A program made the position numbers and the translations under genes. Under the pieces are notes generated by a model that did not search any database, had not been told where the DNA came from, and worked only from the letters and a program-made list of their open reading frames with translations. Of a DNA stretch of 64,000 nucleotides, positions 41,390-49,500 are shown piece by piece. Source of the DNA: Mycobacterium marinum (GTDB taxonomy: Bacteria; Actinomycetota; Actinomycetes; Mycobacteriales; Mycobacteriaceae); contig NZ_CP024190.1 of NCBI RefSeq assembly GCF_003391395.1, positions 1,302,001-1,366,000 on the forward strand, read 5' to 3'. Each line of letters begins with the position of its first letter. Positions within the stretch are counted from its first letter, which is position 1.

Positions 41390-41747
41390 GCTCCCTTGTT
41401 ACCCTGCTCCGCCGCGCTCACCGGCAACACCAGCATCCGCGCCGCAACGGGCCTGATCTGGGTTGTCGCCGGCCGACCGAGCCTTCCGGCGCCTGGCCGC
41501 TTTGCTCACCGCAACCCTCGACGGGCAGCGGTGGACAGGGCGGCTTGTTGTTCGGCAGCGGCGGTGGCACACCCATGCCGGGCAGTCTCATTGGCGGCAC
41601 CGGCGGCGCCAGTGCCGGCAATCCGCCGGGAAGCCCCGGGGAAGATGGGAATGCGGGCATTGTCGGTGCCGGTGGGCTGTTGATCGGCGGGCAGGGCGAG
41701 CAGCGCCGATTTCCTTGCCGGCACCCGACACGGATCGGGTCATCGGC
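41390..41747. other. 358-bp intergenic region with PGRS-like Gly-rich remnant, no confirmed gene
   Basis: No gene with a convincing start is seen. In one plus-strand frame, about 41505-41700, the DNA reads as glycine-rich PGRS-like residues (GGQGGLLFGSGGGT, LIGGTGGASAGN, GAGGLLIGGQG) and then runs into unrelated sequence over the end of the next gene. It could be the remnant of a PE_PGRS gene or a chance effect of GC-rich DNA. The first bases upstream of 41389 should hold the promoter of the FHA-ABC pair. Confidence 0.35.
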
Positions 41748-42941
41748 TCAGTCCGGCGCCCCGGTGACCACACAGCGGGTGCGGCTGTAGATGGTCGGCA
41801 TGCACTGGTTGCAGTGCGTGCAAGCCGAATGCACCCGGTTGCCTTCGGCGGCGATCCGGTTGATCAGATCCGGCTCGGCCAGCAGGGCACGTGCCATCGC
41901 GACGAACTCGAATCCCTCCGCCATGGCCAGATCCATGGTCTCGCGGTTGGTGATGCCGCCCAGCAAGATCAACGGCATCGACAACTCAGAGCGAAACAGC
42001 CGCGCATCCCGCAGCAGATAGGCGTCCCGATAGGGGTACTCGCGCAGGAACTTCTTGCCCATCATGCGCACCCCCCAGCGCATCGGGGGTTTGAAAGCGG
42101 CGGCGAACTCCTTGACCGGCGCATCGCCGCGGAACAGGTACATGGGGTTGACCAGCGAACTGCCCGCGGTCAGCTCGATCGCGTCCAGCCCACCGTCTTC
42201 TTCGAGCCATTTGGCGGTTCTCAGCGACTCCTCGGTGCTGATACCGCCGCGAACCCCGTCGGCCATGTTGAGCTTGGCGGTCACCGCGACATGGCTGATC
42301 CCGTCCTTGTCCAGGGCGCCGCGGACGGCCCGCACCAATCCACGCGCGACCTTGGCCCGGTTCTCCAGCGAACCACCGAACTCGTCCGCACGTCGGTTGA
42401 TCAGCGGAGAAAGAAAGGAACTGGCCAGGTAGTTATGGCCCAAATGGATTTCCACGGCGTCGAAACCCGCCTCGACCGCCAACCGGGCGGCGTTGGCGTG
42501 CGCGGCCAGCACGTCGTCGATGTCATCGCGGGTCGCCCTCTTGGCAAACCGCATCGCGATCGGATTGAAGAATCGCACCGGGGCCAGGGCGGTCGCCTTG
42601 TTGGAACGGGCGTCGGCCACCGGGCCGGCGTGCCCGATCTGGGCGCTCACCGCCGCGCCCTCGGCGTGGATCGCCTCGGTGAGTCGGCGCAGCCCCGGCA
42701 CCGCTTCCCGGCGCATCCAGATCTGTTCCCCGCTGGTGCGCCCGCCGGGGGAGACCGCGCAATAGGCGACGGTGGTCATGGCGATCCCGCCCGCGGCGGG
42801 TTGGCGGTGATATTCGATCAGATCGTCGGTCACCAGCGCATTGGGTGTCCGGGCCTCGAAGGTCGCGGCTTTGATGACGCGATTGCGCAGCGTCAGCGGG
42901 CCGAGCTGGGCGGGGCTGAGCACGTCCGGCGTGGGGGACAT
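41748..42941 (-). CDS. Old-yellow-enzyme-family NADH:flavin oxidoreductase (Rv3359-like)
   Basis: The 397-residue protein is a TIM-barrel flavoprotein of the OYE/2,4-dienoyl-CoA reductase type, with LSPAQLGPLTLRNRVIKAA at the start, EIHLGHNYLASSFLSP (substrate and FMN contacts), and RRADEFGGSLENR. The C-terminus has a cysteine cluster, SACTHCNQCM and a later Cys, like the iron-sulfur cluster ligands of larger family members, although no NAD(P) domain follows. It probably reduces an enone or dienoyl substrate. It is the counterpart of Rv3359. It is divergent from folD. Confidence 0.9.
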   Translation of the reverse strand: MSPTPDVLSPAQLGPLTLRNRVIKAATFEARTPNALVTDDLIEYHRQPAAGGIAMTTVAYCAVSPGGRTSGEQIWMRREAVPGLRRLTEAIHAEGAAVSAQIGHAGPVADARSNKATALAPVRFFNPIAMRFAKRATRDDIDDVLAAHANAARLAVEAGFDAVEIHLGHNYLASSFLSPLINRRADEFGGSLENRAKVARGLVRAVRGALDKDGISHVAVTAKLNMADGVRGGISTEESLRTAKWLEEDGGLDAIELTAGSSLVNPMYLFRGDAPVKEFAAAFKPPMRWGVRMMGKKFLREYPYRDAYLLRDARLFRSELSMPLILLGGITNRETMDLAMAEGFEFVAMARALLAEPDLINRIAAEGNRVHSACTHCNQCMPTIYSRTRCVVTGAPD

Positions 42942-43033
42942 AAGGGCGAGCGTAATGGCGATCGCAAGCGCCGCACCCGGGTTTGCCGGCCGGGTGGCGC
43001 GGGGTCAGCCTGACCGGGCCCCGATGCGCTCAT

Positions 43034-43048
43034 GCCAGACTGTCTGGC
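43034..43048. promoter_or_regulatory. Perfect 15-bp palindrome abutting the folD start
   Basis: GCCAGACTGTCTGGC (7-bp arms, 1-bp centre) ends at the base before the folD GTG. It could be an operator that blocks folD expression or, if transcribed, a hairpin over the ribosome site. No regulator is assigned. Confidence 0.55.
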
Positions 43049-43894
43049 GTGGGCGCAATAACGCTGGATGGCAAGGCCACCCGCGACGAGATCTTCGTCG
43101 ACCTCAAACAGCGGGTCTCGGAACTGAACGCATCGGGCCGCACACCCGGGCTGGCCACCATCTTGGTCGGTGAGGACCCGGGGTCACAGGCCTATGTGCG
43201 CGGCAAACACTCCGACTGCGCCAAGGTGGGCATCACATCGATCCGCCGCGACCTGCCGGCCGACATCTCGACCGCCACGCTCAACGAGACGATCGACGAA
43301 CTCAACGCCAACCCGGACTGCACGGGCTACATCGTGCAGTTGCCGCTGCCGAAGCATCTGGACGAGAACGCCGCACTGGAGCGCATCGACCCGGGCAAGG
43401 ACGCGGACGGCCTGCACCCCACTAACCTGGGCCGGCTGGTGCTCAACACACCGGCCCCGCTGCCCTGCACCCCGCGCGGCATCGTGCACCTGCTGCGCCG
43501 CTACGACGTCCCGATTGCGGGGGCACATGTGGTGGTGATCGGCCGGGGCGTGACGGTCGGGCGCCCCTTGGGGCTGCTGCTCACCCGCCGCTCGGAGAAC
43601 GCCACGGTCACCCTGTGCCATACCGGAACCCGCGATTTGCCCACACTGACCAGGCAGGCCGACATCATCGTCGCCGCGGTCGGGGTGCCCCACATGTTGA
43701 CCGCCGACATGGTGCGCCCCGGTGCCGCGGTCGTCGACGTGGGCGTGAGCCGAGTCGACGGCAAACTGACCGGTGATGTGCATCCCGACGTATGGGAGGT
43801 CGCCGGCCACGTCTCGCCCAATCCCGGCGGCGTCGGACCGTTGACCCGGGCGTTTCTGTTGACCAACGTCGTAGAGCTGGCCGAACAGCGATGA
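43049..43894 (+). CDS. folD: Methylenetetrahydrofolate dehydrogenase/cyclohydrolase
   Basis: FolD interconverts 5,10-methylene-, methenyl- and 10-formyl-tetrahydrofolate. The 281 residues from the GTG at 43049 equal the M. tuberculosis length. The signature YIVQLPLPKHLDEN and the catalytic lysine region (YVRGKHSDCAKVGI) are present, then the NADP domain GRGVTVGRPLG and the C-terminal PNPGGVGPLTRAFLL. Cytosolic, essential for one-carbon supply. The stop overlaps the DUF3017 ATG by 4 bases. Confidence 0.97.
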   Translation: MGAITLDGKATRDEIFVDLKQRVSELNASGRTPGLATILVGEDPGSQAYVRGKHSDCAKVGITSIRRDLPADISTATLNETIDELNANPDCTGYIVQLPLPKHLDENAALERIDPGKDADGLHPTNLGRLVLNTPAPLPCTPRGIVHLLRRYDVPIAGAHVVVIGRGVTVGRPLGLLLTRRSENATVTLCHTGTRDLPTLTRQADIIVAAVGVPHMLTADMVRPGAAVVDVGVSRVDGKLTGDVHPDVWEVAGHVSPNPGGVGPLTRAFLLTNVVELAEQR

Positions 43895-44184
43895 CCGTGC
43901 GGGATTTCGCCGGGCGCGCGCTGCGCGCTCAATGGCCAATCCTGCTGGTCGGGCTGATCTTCGCGGTGGCGTTCGCGCTGGCCGGGGCAAACTTCTGGCG
44001 CCGAGGTTCGTTGTTGATCGGAATCGGTGTGGGTGTGGCCGCCGCGCTGCGGTTGGTGTTGTCCGACGACCGGGCCGGCCTGCTGACGGTGCGCAGCAAA
44101 GCGACCGACTTCATCACCATGACCTCGGTCGGCGCCGCGATGGTCTACATCGCGTCCACGATCGATCCGCTTGGTACCGGCTGA
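43891..44184 (+). CDS. DUF3017 small membrane protein (Rv3355c-like)
   Basis: The 97-residue protein has three hydrophobic segments (about 15-35, 41-57 and 73-91), the pattern of DUF3017. A conserved LRLVLSDDRAGLLTVRSKATD lies between the second and third. No enzymatic motif. The ATG overlaps the folD stop (ATGA), and the pairing with folD is conserved in mycobacteria. Function unknown. Confidence 0.9.
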   Translation: MTVRDFAGRALRAQWPILLVGLIFAVAFALAGANFWRRGSLLIGIGVGVAAALRLVLSDDRAGLLTVRSKATDFITMTSVGAAMVYIASTIDPLGTG

Positions 44185-44187
44185 GCC

Positions 44188-44604
44188 CTAGAACCCGGGT
44201 ACGCCCGGTACGCCGGGTATGGCCGGCACCCCCGGAATGCCCTGCAGGGGGAGATTGCCGCTGGTCACATTGGCCATCACCGACGGGCAGTACATGGAAA
44301 TCGCGATACTGGTGAAGGTAGCCGCCATCTCCGGAGACATGCCGCTACCGCCGGCGACGACCTTCGACGCCGCCGAATTGAAGGATCCACCCGGCTCGGA
44401 CAGGACCGGGCACACACTTCGGCCCAATGCCTCCGCACCTCCCGCGTCGCCGTAGTTGACCCCGGCCGCGTTCAACGCGTTGATGAACGCGTCGTCGACG
44501 GAGTCGGCCTCAGCCGGCGCCGCGAGCGCGGCAGAAGCGGTCAGCAAGCCCGCGGCCCCCGCCAGCAGCCGAACGGTCAATGGTTGGTAGCGCCATGCCC
44601 TCAT
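44188..44604 (-). CDS. DUF732 secreted protein (Rv3354-like)
   Basis: From the ATG at 44604 it has 138 residues: signal peptide (about 1-33, cut near ALAAPAEA), then a DUF732 domain with two cysteines (VCPVL and MYCPSV) that would form a disulfide, and a C-terminal PGVPGIPGVPG-type tail. DUF732 proteins are small exported mycobacterial proteins of unknown function. The M. tuberculosis counterpart lacks part of this tail to my recollection. Upstream ATGs would put residues before the signal peptide and are less likely. Confidence 0.88.
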   Translation of the reverse strand: MRAWRYQPLTVRLLAGAAGLLTASAALAAPAEADSVDDAFINALNAAGVNYGDAGGAEALGRSVCPVLSEPGGSFNSAASKVVAGGSGMSPEMAATFTSIAISMYCPSVMANVTSGNLPLQGIPGVPAIPGVPGVPGF

Positions 44605-44789
44605 GCTTGCTCCCATCGGATTTGGAGCGCACCAGGGCCATCCGGGCACACTCAAGCAACCTCAGGAACCTTGCTCGCTCGTTGTCACATTTCGAACACG
44701 ATGCCGTAAAAGTTTGCGCTCTATGTGTATTGGATCTCGGCCGGTATCCCAGCCGTCCGGTAGGTGATGGTGTTGAAACGACACGATCC

Positions 44790-44804
44790 CGTCACGGCGT
44801 GACG
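44790..44804. promoter_or_regulatory. Dyad upstream of the FAD oxidase gene
   Basis: CGTCACGGCGTGACG is a perfect palindrome with 6-bp arms and a 3-bp centre. About 40 bases downstream lies TATAAC (44842-44847), a good -10 hexamer, whose predicted start is near the ATG at 44858, so the transcript may be leaderless. The dyad's position, just upstream of a -35 site, suits an activator or repressor. Confidence 0.45.
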
Positions 44805-44857
44805 CAACACGTGATACGGCAGTGCGGTTGGCCGCGCGGTGTATAACAATGCGGCCC

Positions 44858-46300
44858 ATGATTTCTCGCCAGACGTTTCTTCGCGGCGCCGCCGCAGCGA
44901 CGGCGGCCGGGTTGGGTTCGGCCCTATTCGGATCCGCACGTGCTGTGGCCGAACCGGTCAGTGGTTGGAGCGCTCTGGCGTCCTCCATCGGGGGCCGGGT
45001 GCTGCTGCCGAGCAACGGCGCCTCATTTACTTCCGGCAAGCAGGTTTTCAACTCGCTCTACAACAACTCGAACCCGGCGGCGGTGGTGACAGTCACGTCG
45101 CAGGCCGACGTGGAGAAGGCGGTCGCGTTCGCGGCCGCCAACAAGCTCAAGATCGCCCCGCGCGGCGGCGGACACTCCTACATTGGCGCGTCGACCGCCG
45201 TCGGTGCGATGGTGATCGACCTGCGTGGGCTGCCGGGCGGAGTGAATTTCGATGCCGGCAGCGGAACCGTCACGGTGCCCGCCGGGGTGAATCTGACCGA
45301 CGTGCACCAGGTGCTGGCCGGCGCCGGCCGGGCAATTCCGACCGGCAGCTGCCCGACCGTGGGTGTGGGCGGCTTGGCGCTCGGCGGCGGAATGGGCGCC
45401 GACTCCCGCCACGCCGGCCTTACCTGCGATGCGCTGCGATCGGCCACCGTCGTGTTGCCCAGCGGAGAAACGGTGACCGCCTCCGCGGAGGATCATCCCG
45501 ATTTGTTCTGGGCGGTGCGCGGTGGTGGGGGAGGGAACTTCGGGGTTACCACGGCGATGACGTTCGAGACGTTCCCGGTCGCCGACTCCGATGTGGTGCG
45601 CGTCGACTTCACTCCATCGTCGGCGGCGCAGGTGCTGGCCGGCTGGCAGACCTGGCTGGCAGCGGCCGACCGCGACACCTGGGGCCTGGTCGACATGTCG
45701 GTAAGTGCCGCACAGGCCAATTGCCATGTGCTGGCGACATGTCCGGCGGGTGCGGGGCGGGGAGTGGCCGACGCGATCAAGTCCGCTGTCGGTGCGCAGC
45801 CCACCGGCATCGAGACCAAGACGTTCAACCACATGGAATTGGTGAAGTACCTGGCCGGCGGCAGCTCCGCGAGTTCACCGCGTGGCTTCGTGGCCGGATC
45901 CGATGTCATCGGCACCGTGAATTCCGCTGCAGCACAAGCAATTGTCGCGGCGGTGGGGAAATGGCCGCCGGCGTCGGGGCGGGCGTCGGCGCTGGTCGAC
46001 ACGCTTACCGGAGCGGTGGGTGACATCGACCCGACCGCTACCGCCTTCCCATGGCGGCGTCAGTCGGCGGTCGTGCAGTGGTATGTCGAGACGCCCAGCA
46101 GTGGGCAAACGGCCGCTGCCACCAAATGGATCAACTCCGCACACCAAGCGGTGCAACAGTTCTCGGTCGGCGGCTACGTCAACTATCTGGAAGCCAACAC
46201 CGCGCCCTCGCGATACTTCGGGTCGAATCTGTCTCGGTTGACCCAAATCCGCCAGCGATACGACCCCAGCCGGTTGATGTACTCCGGACTCAACTTCTGA
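44858..46300 (+). CDS. FAD-linked oxidase, berberine-bridge/BBE type, probably exported
   Basis: From the ATG at 44858 it has 480 residues. The N-terminus (ISRQTFLRGAAAATAAGLGSALFGSARAVA) resembles a signal peptide. The FAD_binding_4 (PCMH) domain has the GGGHSYIGAS and GxxPTVGVGGLALGGGMG segments; the histidine in GGGHSY would hold FAD covalently in BBE-type oxidases. The C-terminus YLEANTAPSRYFGSNLSRLTQIRQRYDP is the BBE signature. These enzymes oxidise sugars or alcohols. In M. tuberculosis the equivalent appears as pieces (Rv3351c-Rv3353c), while here it is whole. It precedes the megasynthase on the same strand (248-bp gap). Confidence 0.88.
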   Translation: MISRQTFLRGAAAATAAGLGSALFGSARAVAEPVSGWSALASSIGGRVLLPSNGASFTSGKQVFNSLYNNSNPAAVVTVTSQADVEKAVAFAAANKLKIAPRGGGHSYIGASTAVGAMVIDLRGLPGGVNFDAGSGTVTVPAGVNLTDVHQVLAGAGRAIPTGSCPTVGVGGLALGGGMGADSRHAGLTCDALRSATVVLPSGETVTASAEDHPDLFWAVRGGGGGNFGVTTAMTFETFPVADSDVVRVDFTPSSAAQVLAGWQTWLAAADRDTWGLVDMSVSAAQANCHVLATCPAGAGRGVADAIKSAVGAQPTGIETKTFNHMELVKYLAGGSSASSPRGFVAGSDVIGTVNSAAAQAIVAAVGKWPPASGRASALVDTLTGAVGDIDPTATAFPWRRQSAVVQWYVETPSSGQTAAATKWINSAHQAVQQFSVGGYVNYLEANTAPSRYFGSNLSRLTQIRQRYDPSRLMYSGLNF

Positions 46301-46548
46301 CGGCTACCCCCCTCGGGATCGGGCCGCTCGGGGGGGAGCAGACGGGGTTGGTGACCCAGTAGCCGCCGGTGGGGGGACGGGTTTCACCGGCGAAGCCGTA
46401 GAGGTTGGCTGGGTGCGGTTTGCCGGTCGTGGCCGTACGCCCGGTCTGCGGTGCGCGCCGCGCCCGGTGCGCGGGCGGCTTTCGCTGGGCCGATTTGGTT
46501 CTCCGAACGGTCTATCCACCCGTCGGATCATCCCCTAACGTCTTAGCT

Positions 46549-49500
46549 GTGCTCGACCACTCGATTTCCGCAGTGTTGCGGGAACGTGCCAGTCTGCGGC
46601 CCAGCGAGACCGCATTCACCTTCATCGATTACGAACGGGACTGGGCGGGGATTGCGGAAACTCTGACGTGGTCACAACTGCATCGGCGGACGTGCAACGT
46701 CGCGCGGGAGCTCAAAGCCTGCGGGGCGACCGGGGACCGCGCCGTGGTGCTGGCGCCGCAGGGACTTGACTACATCGTTGCGTTTCTCGGCGCACTGCAG
46801 GCCGGTCAGATCGCGGTTCCGCTGTCGGCTCCGCTGGGCGGCGCCAGCGACGAGCGCGTTGGTTCGGTGCTGCGCGACGCGTTGCCCTCGGCCATTCTCA
46901 CGACGTCCCCGATCGCCGGCGACGTCGCCGAGTGCATCACGTTGACGCCGGGGGAGCGCGCGCCCTCAGTCATCGAGGTTGACCTGCTGGACCCCGACTC
47001 CGGGCAAGGACCCGCCGCCGAGTCCGACAGCGGGTCAGACATTGCGTATCTGCAGTACACCTCCGGGTCGACCCGGACGCCGGCGGGCGTCGTGGTCTCG
47101 CACAGAAACCTTCTGGCCAATGTCGAACAGGGCATGTCCGCCTATTTCGGCGACCACGGGCGCGCTGCCCCGCCCGACACGACCGTGGTGTCGTGGCTGC
47201 CGTTTTTTCACGACATGGGCTTGATGTTCGGAATCATCATGCCGCTGCTGGAGGGATTCCACAGCGTGCTCACCAGCCCGATATCGTTCTTGCAGCGCCC
47301 GGCCCGGTGGATGCAGTTGCTGGCCAGCAACTGTCAGGTGTTTTCGGCAGCACCGAACATCGCTTTCGAATTGGCGGCACGAAAGACATCAGACGACGAC
47401 CTGGCCGGGCTTGACCTCGGCGGCGTGCGCAACATTCTCAGTGGTGCCGAGCGGGTACAACCCGCGACGCTGGCACGCTTCGCGCAGCGGTTCGCCCGCT
47501 TCCACCTTCATCCCAGGGCACTACGGCCGTCATACGGGCTCGCGGAAGCCACCGTGTTCGTGGCAACCCGCGAATGGGGCCAACCGCCGGTGACCGTTTA
47601 CTTCGACTCCGACGAACTGACCGCCGGCCACGCGAAGCGGTGCACAACCGGGACCGGTACGGCGCTGATCAGTTACGGCGCAGCGCAATCGCCGACGGTA
47701 CGCATCGTCGACCCGCAGACCGCCACCGAGTGTCCGGCCGGCGTGGCCGGAGAGATCTGGGTGCACGGCGACAACGTCGCGGCCGGCTACTGGCACCGGC
47801 CCCAAGAGACCGAACGCACCTTCGGTGCAGCGCTTGTCGGCCCGTCGCCGGGCACACCACCGGGACCTTGGCTGAGAACCGGAGATTTGGGCGCCTTCTC
47901 CGAAGGAGAGCTGTTCATCATCGGCCGCATCAAGGATCTGCTGATCATCTACGGGCGCAACCACTCACCCGACGACATCGAGGCGACGATCCAGGAGGTC
48001 ACTCGGGGCCGCTGCGTGGCGATAGCGGTTCCCGATGACGGCGGCGTCGAGAAGCTGGTTGTCATTGTCGAATTCAAGACGCGGGAGACGTCGCACGAGG
48101 CCACGATGCACCGAATGGGCGTCGTCCGCCGTGACGTCATCGCCGCGATATCGAAGACACACGGTCTCAATGTGGCGGATCTCGTTCTGGTGCCGCCCGG
48201 TTCGATTCCCCTGACCACAAGCGGCAAGGTCAGACGACGGGAGTGCCTGCAGCGGTATCTGCACGACGAGTTCACCCGCTTGGACGGGCAGCTCCGCGAG
48301 CCCGGGCCGCGGGTGGCCGATGCCGCGGCTGCGGATGCGGACGCCGGGGCCGACTCAGGGTTGGTGCAACGGCTGCGGCTGCTGCGCCACCAGCAACATG
48401 ACCTGCTGGTGGGGGTGGTGTGCGCGCAGGCGGCGACGGTGTTGGACTATCCCAGCCCCAACGACATCGACCCCGAGTGGGCGTTCCAGGACCTGGGATT
48501 CGATTCGGTGAAGGCCACCGAATTGCTTGACCGTCTGCAAACGGTCACCGAGCTGACATTGCCGCCAACCCTGGCTTTCGACTACCCCACGCCGGCCGCC
48601 TTGGCCACCCACCTGGGCCAGCTGTTGAGCGGATCGGTTGCGGTGGCCGCGCCGGTGCAGCCTCGGGTGAGCACCGATGAGCCGGTGGCCGTGGTGGGAA
48701 TGGCGTGTCGGTTCCCGGGCGGCGTGGATTCGGCTGCGGCGCTATGGGATCTGGTTGCCGGCGGCACCGAGGCGGTGGGGGAGTTTCCGGCGGACCGGGG
48801 CTGGAACCTGGCGGAGTTGTTTGATCCCGATCCGGATGCGGTGGGCAAGACCTACGCCCGCGCTGGATCGTTTGTGGCCGACGTCGCCGGATTTGACGCC
48901 GAGTTCTTCGGTATCTCGGCGCGGGAAGCCCAAACCATGGATCCCCAGCAGCGGTTGCTGCTGGAAGTGTGTTGGGAAGCGTTGGAAACCGCCCAGATTG
49001 ATCCGGCCGCGTTGCTGCGCTCGAAGACGGGGGTGTTCGTCGGAGCGTGGTCACAGCAATACGGCGGCGGGTCCGAAGGCGCGGATGGATACGGCTTGAC
49101 CGGTCTGTCCACCAGCGTGGCGTCCGGTCGTGTCGCCTATGCGCTGGGTTTGCAGGGGCCTGCCATCACCATCGACACGGCGTGCTCTTCGTCTCTGGTG
49201 GCCGCGCATTTGGCGTGTCAGTCCTTGCACACCGGAGAGTCGGCTCTTGCCCTCGCCGGGGGCGTCACCGTGATGACCACGCCGGCGGTGTTTACCGAGT
49301 TCGCCAGGCAGCGCGGGCTGGCCGCAGATGGGCGCTGCAAAGCGTTTTCCGCCGCCGCCGATGGCACCGGCTGGGGCGAAGGGGCCGCGGTGCTGGTGCT
49401 GGAACGGCTCAGCGATGCAAATCGCAACGGCCACCCGGTGTTGGCGGTCATCGCCGGATCGGCGATCAACCAAGATGGCGCCTCAAACGGTTTGACCGCC

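Noticed and set aside
41463..43013. 516-codon plus-strand frame opposite the OYE-type reductase
   Set aside because: Antisense shadow of a well-supported gene; no motifs.
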